Under the pieces are notes generated by a model. That model ran no database searches and was not told the origin of the DNA. It worked only from the letters and a program-made list of their open reading frames with translations. Both the position numbers and the translations under genes were made by a program. Shown piece after piece: positions 1 to 8,755 of a stretch of DNA of 44,689 bases. Each line of letters begins with the position of its first letter. Position 1 is the stretch's first letter. This DNA is from Fibrobacter sp. UBA4373. GTDB taxonomy: Bacteria > Fibrobacterota > Fibrobacteria > Fibrobacterales > Fibrobacteraceae. The stretch is from contig DGSB01000075.1 of the NCBI GenBank assembly GCA_002390045.1, positions 1 to 44,689 of the forward strand, given 5' to 3'.

Positions 1-1174
1 CTTCCTGCTTTTCTTCGGTCTTCGGGAGTTCGAGATCAGCCGACGAAGACTTTTCAAAGAGTCCGCCTTCTTCAAGCGAAGGAAGTTCTTCTGCAAGAGG
101 ACTTTCTTCATTTGTCTTTTCGTCTAGGGCATCCGCCGAAAAAGTCTCGGGGGCGGATGGAGCCGTTTCTGCAGCCGGAGCAGCCGGTTTGGAAAGGACA
201 AATTCTTCCGGAAGTTCGTCTTCGCCAAAAATATCGTCAAAGGCATCCGACAAGGATTGCGCCTTTTCTTCCTGAACAGGAGTTTCCTCCATCGGGATAT
301 CCGCAAAAGGAGATGCTTCGGCAGGCGCATTCTGACCCACCGGAGCCTCAGGTTCTTCCGTTTCTGCAGAGCCAAAAATGCCCGAAAGTGCGGAAGAGAT
401 ATCCGAGCCTTCGATTTCATCCGTCGGGAATTCATCCTTCGAAGTATCGGTCGGAGCAAAGCCCGCAATGGCATCGTCCAAGCTGTGTTCCAGATCATCG
501 AACGAGACTTCGTTATCCTTTTCTTCTTCCGAAGACACAAGGCTTGAAAGGTTCGAGAAAGGATCTTCGTCCGTCGAAGCTTCTTGCGAGGGCAAATCCG
601 TTTTTTCTTCAACCGGCAAGGTTTCTTCCTGCGCCGGCACAAACTTTTCCGGAGCCTTTTCAAAGACAGCGCTCCCGTCCAGATCCAGCGGAGGAGCTTC
701 CTTCAAAAGATCTTCCAAAGACGGTTCCGCGGCTGCGGTCATCGCGACAGCCGGTGCAACAGAATCTTCCGCAGAAGCGATATCGATCTGCGGAGCATAT
801 TCTTCTCTCCAGAACGGATCCAACGGGTCCAAATCATGCAACAACTGGTAATAGTAGTTTCGATTGCCTTCATCATGCTTCTGCGCATAGGCATCGCCCA
901 AACGCCGCAAAGCAGAAAGGCAATATGGATTACGCAACAACACAAATTCGCAAGCCTGAATGACGCCGTCCCAGTCCTGCTTTTCGACAAGGATTTTCGA
1001 AAGGACCAGCTGTCCTTCGATATTTTCCGGGAATGCTTCAAGACCGGCCTGGACGCACTGTAAAGCGCCGTCCAAGTCACCACTTGCACGCATCAAATCA
1101 GCGAGCCAAGCAAAAGCTTGGGTCTGTTTCTTTTTGCCGATCGTCTTTCGGAGAGATTCCACTGTTGTTGCCAT
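1..1174 (-). CDS. TPR protein with long acidic tail (3' end beyond the window)
   Basis: The frame is open from the ATG at 1172-1174 to the left edge, giving at least 391 codons, so the C-terminus is missing. Residues 1 to about 120 form helical TPR-like repeats (for example WLADLMRASGDLDGALQCV followed by AWDGV- and YYYQLL-type helices). After that the protein becomes a low-complexity region rich in Glu, Asp, Pro, Ser and Ala, with recurring LxDxF and EExP patterns, probably disordered. There is no signal peptide. AGAGG lies 5 nt before the ATG. It is the last visible gene of the minus-strand run and follows the Trm112-like gene by 22 bp. A scaffold role is an inference from the architecture; no specific family is recognised. 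Confidence 0.8.
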   Translation of the reverse strand, partial: MATTVESLRKTIGKKKQTQAFAWLADLMRASGDLDGALQCVQAGLEAFPENIEGQLVLSKILVEKQDWDGVIQACEFVLLRNPYCLSALRRLGDAYAQKHDEGNRNYYYQLLHDLDPLDPFWREEYAPQIDIASAEDSVAPAVAMTAAAEPSLEDLLKEAPPLDLDGSAVFEKAPEKFVPAQEETLPVEEKTDLPSQEASTDEDPFSNLSSLVSSEEEKDNEVSFDDLEHSLDDAIAGFAPTDTSKDEFPTDEIEGSDISSALSGIFGSAETEEPEAPVGQNAPAEASPFADIPMEETPVQEEKAQSLSDAFDDIFGEDELPEEFVLSKPAAPAAETAPSAPETFSADALDEKTNEESPLAEELPSLEEGGLFEKSSSADLELPKTEEKQE

Positions 1175-1196
1175 AATTACCTCTAGACCAGAAATT

Positions 1197-1439
1197 CTAC
1201 AGTGCGATGGCTTCGTCCATCAAAAGAACAGGAATTCCGTTCTTTACCGGATAGAGTTTTTTTCCGTCCTGCGAAACAAGAGCTTCTTCCAATGCTTCGG
1301 AGACAACTGCTCCACCGACATTTTTTACAGAGCCCTTTTCAATTTCCGCATTCACTTTCGCAAGGACTTCCTCAGAAGCTTCCACGAGAGGTTCGCGGGT
1401 ATCAGGCGTGCACAAAAGAGAAAGCATTTCTGGATCCAT
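1197..1439 (-). CDS. Trm112-like small protein
   Basis: An 80-residue protein matching the Trm112/YcaR (UPF0434) layout: an N-terminal LLCTPDTREPL segment where the family has its 'CPxCxxPL' knuckle, and the characteristic C-terminal YPVKNGIPVLLMDEA. Only one cysteine is present, so the zinc knuckle of the canonical family is lost. Trm112 proteins activate methyltransferases in eukaryotes and archaea; the bacterial role is poorly defined. The gene lies 55 bp downstream of a glycosyltransferase and 22 bp upstream of the TPR gene, probably in the same transcript. Trm112-like genes often accompany envelope or glycosyltransferase genes, which agrees with this setting. Confidence 0.8.
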   Translation of the reverse strand: MDPEMLSLLCTPDTREPLVEASEEVLAKVNAEIEKGSVKNVGGAVVSEALEEALVSQDGKKLYPVKNGIPVLLMDEAIAL

Positions 1440-1494
1440 AATTCACCTTTTTCAATTCAAATTAAAAATAATTTCTTTTTCCTTACGCAGGTAT

Positions 1495-3033
1495 TTAGTA
1501 GAAATAATTCAAGTCCACAACCGCGTAATTGGAGTTGTTATCAGTACCGATCAGAAGCTTGGGACGGATTCCGAGGGACTTCACCCATTCCATGTCAAAA
1601 ACTTCCCGAAATCCGTTTGAATCCGAAAGAACGAGCAGTTCCTTGCATCCTGTGCGCTTGCAAATCGACGGAAGATCCGAAAGCGCACCCAGCAAATATT
1701 CCCGATTATTTTCCGTCACCCGTTCCGGAATAGATGATACACATCCGAGCAGGTTTAGCCCCGGTTTTAAATGATAACGGTCAAACCAGCAATCGATCTT
1801 ATCGGTAGATCCACCCAGCAGAATCGAACGTTTGGCCTTCCCCGAAAAAATCTGGTAAAAATATTCCAGCCAAAAAAGCAGCCGTCTCCAAAAGACGCAA
1901 CCCAGAAGGGAGCCAATCGCAGGATACGCAATGGATGGATCCGTCCCCAGCCAAAGGACGGAAAGCAAAACTCCCACAGCCGCCGACGGAATCAAGAATT
2001 TGAAAAGTCTTAACCCATCGAGCTTCGGAGAAACGTAATCCCCTGCCAGCGCAAGCGGAAGCCAAGTGAACAACACAAGAAGCCCTGTCGTTTCAAGCGG
2101 TAGCGCCGTCGTCCGAAAATACAGCAACGCGCAAAGCAAAACCATGGTCACGTCTACGAGCATTTTCCACCACTGCGGAACCAGGCGCGAAAACACGCCG
2201 ATCAACGCGGCAAAGAAGATTCCGAGAGCAATCACAAAAGTCGGCATGTGATAATTGTGGTGCTTTTGGGCAAAAATCAACATCGCCATGTAAAAGTCCA
2301 CAAAAGTGCGGAAACGACGCGTTTTACTGCTCTGCCCTTTAAAATGCAAAATACTCGTTCCCGGAAAATAATAGTTCCGATATCCGAGTTTTTTGATACG
2401 CAGGCAAATATCCAAGTCTTCACCGTACATGAAGAAGTCTTCGTCAAAGCCCTTCAAGCGGTTAAAGATTTCACGCTTTACCCCGAGGAACGATCCACTG
2501 ACCGCATCGACTTCCGTTTCAATATTCGGATCGAGATACGTCATATTGTACGACGCAAAAATCTTGCTCTTGGGGAAGAGTGCCGAAAGTCCGATTGTTT
2601 TACAAATCGCCGCAAACGGAGAAGGAAAAGAACGACGACAAGCCCACTGCAAAGAACCGTCTCCGTTCAAGATCTTACAACCGACAGCGCCTGCATCCGG
2701 CTTGGATTCTATATAGGCTAACGTACTCTGGAACGTTCCTTTCGAAACTACCGTATCCGGATTGATGAAGAAAAGGATTTCCTTTGTCGCCATCTTGGCA
2801 GCCAAATTACATCCCTTGCCAAAGCCCAAATTCCGGGGGCTATCAATCCAACGCACACTCGGAAAGGCTTTTTTTTGTTCTTCCAGAATAGGAATCGGAG
2901 AGCCATTATCCACCACAATTATTTCGGATTCAATTCCTTGAAGGGCATCCGTCACGGATGCGATGCACGCCGAAATATAGTCGCGAGAATTATACGCAAC
3001 AATAACGACAGAACAAGAAAGCGCAGTGCTCAT
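1495..3033 (-). CDS. GT2 glycosyltransferase fused to membrane helices and a Rossmann-like domain
   Basis: 512 residues in three parts. Residues 6-250 are a GT2 (GT-A) rhamnosyltransferase-like domain: VVIVAYNS, VVDNGS (41-45), the metal-binding NPDT (91-94), and a FDEDFFMYGEDLDICLR acceptor-loop motif (196-212). Residues 262-395 hold four or five hydrophobic helices. Residues 400-512 begin SILLGGSTD and continue with YLLGALSDLPSI and ELLVLSDS, resembling the nucleotide-binding (CoA_binding_3-like) domain between the membrane and catalytic parts of WbaP/WcaJ-type phosphoglycosyltransferases. No phosphoglycosyltransferase catalytic domain follows. It probably builds a surface glycan at the inner membrane. 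The C-terminal assignment is by pattern and less certain than the GT2 call. Confidence 0.85.
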   Translation of the reverse strand: MSTALSCSVVIVAYNSRDYISACIASVTDALQGIESEIIVVDNGSPIPILEEQKKAFPSVRWIDSPRNLGFGKGCNLAAKMATKEILFFINPDTVVSKGTFQSTLAYIESKPDAGAVGCKILNGDGSLQWACRRSFPSPFAAICKTIGLSALFPKSKIFASYNMTYLDPNIETEVDAVSGSFLGVKREIFNRLKGFDEDFFMYGEDLDICLRIKKLGYRNYYFPGTSILHFKGQSSKTRRFRTFVDFYMAMLIFAQKHHNYHMPTFVIALGIFFAALIGVFSRLVPQWWKMLVDVTMVLLCALLYFRTTALPLETTGLLVLFTWLPLALAGDYVSPKLDGLRLFKFLIPSAAVGVLLSVLWLGTDPSIAYPAIGSLLGCVFWRRLLFWLEYFYQIFSGKAKRSILLGGSTDKIDCWFDRYHLKPGLNLLGCVSSIPERVTENNREYLLGALSDLPSICKRTGCKELLVLSDSNGFREVFDMEWVKSLGIRPKLLIGTDNNSNYAVVDLNYFY

Positions 3034-3048
3034 CGGCAGTCCCTAAAA

Positions 3049-3771
3049 TCAGGAGCGCTTAAAACGCAGTTTCAAAACCAAAAAGAATGCTTCGGAAATA
3101 ATTCCACCGCTCATTTTAGAAACCCCGCGGATACGATCGGTAAAGACAATCGGAATCTCCTTGACTCGAAGGCCTTTTTTCCAGATCTTAAAAGTCGTTT
3201 CAATCTGGAAGCAGTATCCGTCGCTTTTCATGCCCGAAAGGTCCAAAGCTTCCAGGGCAGAACGTCTAAAGCATTTGAATCCGCCAGTCGCATCCTTAAT
3301 CGGAAGGCCGGTAACAATGCGCGTATAAACGTTAGCGAAGTAGCTTAACAAAAGACGTTTCCAGTCCCAGTTCACAACACCGATCTTTTTACCGCTATAA
3401 CGGCTGCCGAGAACAAGGTCCGCATCTTCTGCCGCTTCGAGGAATCTCGGAAGATCATTCGGATTGTGGCTAAAATCCGCATCCATTTCAAAGACGCGTT
3501 CAAAACCGTTTTCCAAAGCCCATTTAAAACCTGTCACATAAGCCGTGCCAAGTCCCAGCTTTTTTTCGCGACGGAGCAAGTGAATTTTCGAATTTTCTTT
3601 GGAAAGTCCTTCCACGATATCGCCCGTTCCATCCGGAGAACCATCGTCTACTACCAAGACTTCCAAACAAGGATCTTGCTTCAGAACTTCCGGGATGATG
3701 AGCGTGATGTTTTCCTTTTCATTATACGTCGGAATAATGACCAAACTTTTGGGGAAACTCATACTTGGCAA
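3049..3771 (-). CDS. Polyprenol monophosphomannose synthase-like GT2 (Dpm1 type)
   Basis: 240 residues with the full Dpm1/Ppm1 pattern: IIPTYNEKENI, VVDDGSPDGTGD, EMDADFSHNP (the DxD metal site), GSRY, KDATGGFKCFRR, SDGYCFQIE and the terminal RxRGxSKMS. The family moves mannose (or a related sugar) from the nucleotide donor to polyprenyl phosphate on the cytoplasmic face. There is no C-terminal membrane domain, as in the soluble Dpm1 subfamily. The start overlaps the end of the upstream GT2 by 13 bp, so the two are translationally coupled. With the DUF2723 protein upstream it could supply a lipid-linked sugar donor for transfer outside the membrane; sugar identity cannot be read from sequence. 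Confidence 0.9.
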   Translation of the reverse strand: MPSMSFPKSLVIIPTYNEKENITLIIPEVLKQDPCLEVLVVDDGSPDGTGDIVEGLSKENSKIHLLRREKKLGLGTAYVTGFKWALENGFERVFEMDADFSHNPNDLPRFLEAAEDADLVLGSRYSGKKIGVVNWDWKRLLLSYFANVYTRIVTGLPIKDATGGFKCFRRSALEALDLSGMKSDGYCFQIETTFKIWKKGLRVKEIPIVFTDRIRGVSKMSGGIISEAFFLVLKLRFKRS

Positions 3772-4712
3772 ACCTCCACCATTTCATCTACATTGCCACG
3801 AACCGTTTCTGCAATCGGGTAACGCTGTTTCTTGTTGCGACTAAAAAGTTCCGCCAAAAAACCGAGCGAGAAGAGTTGAACGCCCATCAGCAGCGAGAAG
3901 CCTCCCACCACGATCAACGGGCGCAAATGCAAAGCTCCCGTTTGCAGCCATTCCACCCCAAAGTACCCAAAGACAGCCGCTCCAAAGAGCAAGAAGATCA
4001 GTCCAAAGAGTCCAAAAAAGTGCAGCGGCTTTGTCGCAAATTTGTTCAGGAACAGCAAAGTCAGCAAATCGAGGAAGCCCGAGACCAAGCGGGAAACGCC
4101 GTACTTGGAGGAACCGTGGACACGGGCGCGATGCGTCACCGGCATTTCCGTGACACGGGCGCCTTGCCACTTTGCCATCACCGGAATGAAACGGTGAAAA
4201 TCCCCGTAAAGATTGATAAAGCGAACGACCGAAGAGCGGTACAGTTTGATACCGCAATTGAAATCGTGCAGGCGCTTTCCACAGACAGCAGAAACCGTCA
4301 GGTTGAAGAGTTTGGAAGGCCACGTTTTGTGCCACGGATCATGGCGGTGCACCTTCCATCCCGAGACCAGATCGTAACCGTCGTCGAGAATCTTCATCAT
4401 CTTTGGAATTTCATGCGGATCGTCTTGCAAATCGCCATCGAGCGTCGCTATCAATTCTCCCCGAGCCTTGGAGAATCCGAGAGAAAGAGCGTCCGCTTTT
4501 CCGCAATTGAACTGGAAGCGGAACAGACGCAAAAAGTCATACTTTTTCGAAAGTTCCACGAGAACTTCCCAGGAACGATCACGGCTTCCATCGTCGATGA
4601 CAATGACTTCGAACGATTTTCCTGTCGGCGTAATCGCTTCGACAATTTCTTTCATCAATTCAGGAAGATTTTCTTCTTCTTCCTTCACCGGAATTACAAG
4701 ACTCAAATCCAT
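3759..4712 (-). CDS. GT2 polyprenyl-phosphate glycosyltransferase with two membrane helices
   Basis: 317 residues of the GtrB/ArnC/DPM1-like type. The N-terminal GT-A domain shows VIPVKEEEENLPEL, VIDDGSRDRSWEVL and TLDGDLQDDPHEIPKM (metal site), then DFNCGIKLYRS. Two strong hydrophobic segments near the C-terminus (about 225-290) anchor it in the inner membrane, as in GtrB. The family loads a sugar onto undecaprenyl phosphate. It overlaps the next gene by 13 bp and follows the DUF2723 gene by 20 bp. Two different polyprenyl-phosphate-sugar synthases next to a multi-pass transferase-like protein suggests that two lipid-linked sugars feed the same process; this is inference. Confidence 0.9.
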   Translation of the reverse strand: MDLSLVIPVKEEEENLPELMKEIVEAITPTGKSFEVIVIDDGSRDRSWEVLVELSKKYDFLRLFRFQFNCGKADALSLGFSKARGELIATLDGDLQDDPHEIPKMMKILDDGYDLVSGWKVHRHDPWHKTWPSKLFNLTVSAVCGKRLHDFNCGIKLYRSSVVRFINLYGDFHRFIPVMAKWQGARVTEMPVTHRARVHGSSKYGVSRLVSGFLDLLTLLFLNKFATKPLHFFGLFGLIFLLFGAAVFGYFGVEWLQTGALHLRPLIVVGGFSLLMGVQLFSLGFLAELFSRNKKQRYPIAETVRGNVDEMVEVCQV

Positions 4713-4732
4713 ACGTGTTTCCTAAGACCAAA

Positions 4733-7700
4733 TTAGTTTGCAGCTGAGACCGTATCGTTCGCCGTCGGAGCAGGATCCGGGACAACCGTCAAGGTTTCCC
4801 GCATTGTTTCGACAGAACGGCGGTTCATTTCAAGACGGGCACGGCCCTGTTCGTCGTACGCCGGAACATTTTCGAGCCCCTTGTCCAAATATTCCAAGGC
4901 ACGTTTCTTGTCACGAACCACTTCGAGCACATACGCAGCAGCCCAATAGCAGCGCCATTCTTCCGGGAATTGGGAAATGCCCTTATCGAGGAAGTGAAGA
5001 GCAAAGTCGATTTTTTCATCCACTGTTTTTTTCTTGGAAACCGTAAGCGGAGTGCCATCACGCATAAGGGCATCCACATCTTCACGTACTTCAAATGCAA
5101 TTTGCAAATAAAGCGACGTATAGCTCGAAAGCAGACGAATCGTTTCGCCATTGATATATGCAGTGCCATCTCCAAGACCGCGGTACTTGTAAACGCTGTC
5201 GACGAGGTAAGCGGTGCGATCCATGTCGAAATCCTTGTTTACAGAACGACGATCCGTCGTATCGCCTTGGACAAAGTTATACACCATGCCTTCCTGGACC
5301 AAATACTTTTCAAGGCCCATGAAGTTAGATTGACCCACCGTTGTCGAGAAGTGAAGCGGGCGATCAATGTTGTTCATCGCAAGATCCATCACAAGCTTGT
5401 ACTGAGTCAGCATGATCCCAGCACGAGTTCTTGCCTGCCAATCCTTAAAGGCGCTATAGACCTGATACATCACCAAGTACTGTTTCAGCTTGGTCGTGTC
5501 GGCATCCGCTTTCAAAGCGCCGGTCGAATCCTTCATCGAAGCAATGCGAGACTGCAACGCCGGAATAGCACGATCGGCCTTGGCGAGCCACGTCTGCACA
5601 TAATGCTCCGGATTTCGTTCGTTCAAGTCACCGATCGCCATCGACTTTTCGATGCCTTCTGCATCGTAGCTGAGCTTCAAAATCGGTTCCTGGACAAGCA
5701 TCTGCTTAATATACCAGTCCGTATTACCGAGGGAGAGGTTCACCACGCGAACATCCTTGCGGATTCCGGCCACTTCCTGAGCAAACCAGAGCGGGAACGT
5801 ATCATTGTCACCGTTCGTAAAGAGGATTGCATTCGGGCGGCAACTCATGAGAAGGTTATACGCATAATCCCACGGCACCCACAAACCGGAACGGTCATGT
5901 TCATGGTAATTCGATACGCCTGGAATCACGGAGCAGATGAGGGCAAAAGCCACCGCCGCCGGAACCGCAAAAGCAGCCGCACTCGTCGCAATCATGTACA
6001 CGAGAATGCCGATTCCAATACCGTAAATCAAGCTCATGAAAATGTAAGCCGGCGTGTAGAAGTAGTCACGCTCGCGAACTTCAATGTGCACCGTTTCCGG
6101 GAAAGGAGCCCGACGTCCGAGCTTCGCATAAGCCGCTTCGATTTTCTTCCAGCTCTGCCAAATACTTGAATTTTCAAGATCGTTTAAATCCTTTTCCGCT
6201 TTCGAAATGGCCGAAGCGTCGGCATTACGATAACGGAGAGAATTCAACTTCAGCTTGGCATGTTCCACATTTTGGCGCATATCGATCAGATCGTTCGGAT
6301 CTGGAACGCTCGGAATGCTGATACCCGCCTGAGCCAGGTCTCGGACATTCGATTCCATTGCAGACTTCCAGTACTTGTAATCGCGCGAAGAATCCATGCG
6401 CATACCGTCTGCAAAGTTGATGTAGAACAAAAGACCAAGAGAGCAAATTCCATAAAGGAGCGAAATATAAACGCCGAGTTTTTTATTTCTGCGGTAAGAG
6501 AATACGCAAACCGCAACAATTGCACCATTCAAAACCAGGAACCAGATAAGCTGCATCGGAATGTTATCACCCATCACGGCCATCTGCGTCGGAATGTAGA
6601 AGCCAAAGCGCTTGAGCGGAACATTTTCCGAAGGATCAAAAGCGTAAGTCCCATTTCCGAACGTAACGCCACCGACCTTGAACGGCAAATATTGAGCGAT
6701 CTGGTATCCGCCATAACCCATATTCGGGAAGGAAAGGAACTGGTGAGCCGTTTGCGCACGACGGTGGAACGCACGAGAAAGCATCCCTTCCGAGCCATAC
6801 TGCTTACGAGCCAAGAAGCCATTGAACGCGGTCCAGTTTTCCGATTCAAACAGCTTTCCAAGCTGCAAATTGCCCTGTTCATCCTTAAAATTCAACTCCG
6901 GATCATTTTCGTCGATTACCGGGTTCAGTTCCGAACGAATCGGAATGTAAAGATGGGAGCTGTAACCGATCATCGCGACCAAGGCAAAAGCCAAGGATAA
7001 ACGCACGCTCTTGTTGAATTCCAGATTATCCGTTTTCACCAAGGACATAATGGCAAGCACAATCGCCGTGACCAAGGAAATCGCGATAAAGCCTGCCACA
7101 TAATAGATCACCGAGCAAAGCAGAACGCCCGTCACCCAAATAGGAATGCGGGGCAAAATCTTCTTCGGTTCCACAATCAACATCAAAACAAACACCGCCG
7201 GAATCGTCAGGAGCGTATAAAGATGCGCACCCACACCGAGGAAAGCGATATAGCAGATAAAGACAAGAATGCGATTTCCCCACGCATCTTCCCTGTGGTC
7301 AACCCACTTCAGAGCGAGGTAAGAAATAAGCATCACGATGAACATTGCAAAGCCATAGACTTCCGCTTCGACAGCGCTGAACCAGAAGGTGTCGCTGAAA
7401 GTCAAAAGAAGTCCTGCGCAAAGGCCTGCCGATACGAGCGACACCTTGCGAAGACCTGCCGACACTTTATCCGCAAGCTTGTCTGCAGAAAGGATCTTTG
7501 CCAAAAAGTCCCAGGCAAAAAGCGATGTGATGAAGACCGCCAGAGCCGAACTGACCGCCGAGATGTAGTTCAAGCGTTTTGCAATTTCTTCCACAAACGG
7601 AAGAAGCACAATCATCACGCGAGAAAGCAAAACGAAGAACGGAGTTCCAGGAGGGTGCGGAATGCCAAGCGTATTTGCACAGGCGACAAATTCACCGCAG

Positions 7701-7810
7701 TCCCAGAAGCTGACCGTAGGAGCCATCGTCGAAACATAGACTATCAAAGCGACAAGGAACGCTGCGCCCGCAGTCAAATACTTCAGCAAATTTTCAGAAA
7801 TGTTCTTCAC
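4733..7810 (-). CDS. DUF2723 multi-pass membrane protein, probable lipid-sugar-dependent protein glycosyltransferase
   Basis: 1025 residues. The N-terminal region carries the DUF2723 signature: hydrophobic helix, TMAPTVSFWDCGEF (Asp/Glu at 37 and 40) and IPHPPGTP (51-57), followed by about ten membrane helices, a second membrane block near 590-650, and a long soluble C-terminal part (about 650-1025) with TPR-like end. Human TMEM260, a DUF2723 protein, is an O-mannosyltransferase, so the early acidic residue may be catalytic by analogy with GT-C enzymes. Translation starts with GTG at 7808-7810, sharing one base with the nusB stop (TAGTG). The two downstream polyprenyl-phosphate sugar synthases fit a donor-supply role. 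Specific substrate unknown. Confidence 0.85.
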   Translation of the reverse strand: MKNISENLLKYLTAGAAFLVALIVYVSTMAPTVSFWDCGEFVACANTLGIPHPPGTPFFVLLSRVMIVLLPFVEEIAKRLNYISAVSSALAVFITSLFAWDFLAKILSADKLADKVSAGLRKVSLVSAGLCAGLLLTFSDTFWFSAVEAEVYGFAMFIVMLISYLALKWVDHREDAWGNRILVFICYIAFLGVGAHLYTLLTIPAVFVLMLIVEPKKILPRIPIWVTGVLLCSVIYYVAGFIAISLVTAIVLAIMSLVKTDNLEFNKSVRLSLAFALVAMIGYSSHLYIPIRSELNPVIDENDPELNFKDEQGNLQLGKLFESENWTAFNGFLARKQYGSEGMLSRAFHRRAQTAHQFLSFPNMGYGGYQIAQYLPFKVGGVTFGNGTYAFDPSENVPLKRFGFYIPTQMAVMGDNIPMQLIWFLVLNGAIVAVCVFSYRRNKKLGVYISLLYGICSLGLLFYINFADGMRMDSSRDYKYWKSAMESNVRDLAQAGISIPSVPDPNDLIDMRQNVEHAKLKLNSLRYRNADASAISKAEKDLNDLENSSIWQSWKKIEAAYAKLGRRAPFPETVHIEVRERDYFYTPAYIFMSLIYGIGIGILVYMIATSAAAFAVPAAVAFALICSVIPGVSNYHEHDRSGLWVPWDYAYNLLMSCRPNAILFTNGDNDTFPLWFAQEVAGIRKDVRVVNLSLGNTDWYIKQMLVQEPILKLSYDAEGIEKSMAIGDLNERNPEHYVQTWLAKADRAIPALQSRIASMKDSTGALKADADTTKLKQYLVMYQVYSAFKDWQARTRAGIMLTQYKLVMDLAMNNIDRPLHFSTTVGQSNFMGLEKYLVQEGMVYNFVQGDTTDRRSVNKDFDMDRTAYLVDSVYKYRGLGDGTAYINGETIRLLSSYTSLYLQIAFEVREDVDALMRDGTPLTVSKKKTVDEKIDFALHFLDKGISQFPEEWRCYWAAAYVLEVVRDKKRALEYLDKGLENVPAYDEQGRARLEMNRRSVETMRETLTVVPDPAPTANDTVSAAN

Positions 7811-8271
7811 TATTTGTCCTCCGAACGATCGCTCTTGGCGAGCATTCCTTTATCCCTAGCAAATTGATTCAAAATTCCGTTAATAAAACGGGACGAATCC
7901 GCCGTGCTGAACTTGTTCGAAATCTGTACCGCTTCTTCCAGCACGACCTTCACCGGGACATCCGGTTCATACTGGAGTTCCGTCAATGCGATGCAAAGGA
8001 TAATACGGTCGAGCAAGGCCATGCGGTCTAAATCCCAACCGTGCGCCTTTTCCGAAATGGTATTTTCGAGCTCTGCACGATGTTCCTGAACCAGGTCCAC
8101 CAGAGACATGCCATAGCCTTTCATTTCAGCAGGAAGTTCCTTTTTGGTAGCTTCCTTCATACTGGCAAGAACGCCTTCGATACAATCACCGACTGTATGT
8201 TTTGTGATTTCCATAGAATAAAGAAGTTCCATGGCAAAGACACGTGCGGATCTTCTATTTATCGACTTCAT
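7810..8271 (-). CDS. nusB: Transcription antitermination factor NusB
   Basis: 153 residues. N-terminal RRSARVFAMELLYSME is the family RNA-binding start, and the C-terminal half has the conserved ILCIALTELQYEPDVPVKVVLEEAVQISNKFS and SSRFINGILNQFA. NusB binds boxA RNA with NusE/S10 in rRNA antitermination. The ATG overlaps the end of ribH by 4 bp (ATGA) and the stop shares a base with the GTG of the next gene. The ribH-nusB pair is common in bacteria, which supports the call. Length is normal. Confidence 0.95.
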   Translation of the reverse strand: MKSINRRSARVFAMELLYSMEITKHTVGDCIEGVLASMKEATKKELPAEMKGYGMSLVDLVQEHRAELENTISEKAHGWDLDRMALLDRIILCIALTELQYEPDVPVKVVLEEAVQISNKFSTADSSRFINGILNQFARDKGMLAKSDRSEDK

Positions 8272-8744
8272 ACAAGTTCCTTGTAAAGATTCACCATTTC
8301 AACAGCGCTTTCTGCGCAATCGGCGCCTTTGTTACCGCCTTTCAAACCGGAGCGAGACATCGCCTGGTCCACATTGTCCGTTGTCAGGACTCCAAAAATC
8401 ACCGGGATTTGCCCATTCGCAGCCAGAGCCGCCGTACCGCTCGTCACGGCATTCACAACGCAATCAAAATGCGGAGTTTCACCGCGAATGACAGCGCCAA
8501 GCACAATCACAGCATCGAAGTTCTTTGAATCCACAAATCGCTTTGCAACGCCCGTGAGTTCAAAAGCGCCCGGCACATGCGCAACGGAAATATCATCCGC
8601 ATTCACTCCCAATGCTTCGAGTTTTGAAATAGCGCCGGACAAAAGACCACCCGTCACCGTCGTATTGAAATCGGCAACCGCGATAGCAATATGCATGCCT
8701 CTGCCATCGAGGCTTCTCTTGTAAGTTTTGACTTCTGTCGTCAT
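8268..8744 (-). CDS. ribH: 6,7-dimethyl-8-ribityllumazine synthase
   Basis: 158 residues of the lumazine synthase family: AVADFN near the start, HVPGAFELTGVAKRF, VIVLGAVIRGETPHFD and the C-terminal IPVIFGVLTTDNVDQA and KGADCAESAVEM. It condenses 3,4-dihydroxy-2-butanone 4-phosphate with the pyrimidine intermediate in the penultimate step of riboflavin synthesis, usually as an icosahedral assembly. It sits 11 bp after ribBA and overlaps nusB by 4 bp. There is no sign of truncation. Confidence 0.97.
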   Translation of the reverse strand: MTTEVKTYKRSLDGRGMHIAIAVADFNTTVTGGLLSGAISKLEALGVNADDISVAHVPGAFELTGVAKRFVDSKNFDAVIVLGAVIRGETPHFDCVVNAVTSGTAALAANGQIPVIFGVLTTDNVDQAMSRSGLKGGNKGADCAESAVEMVNLYKELV

Positions 8745-8755
8745 GGGATCGTTCC

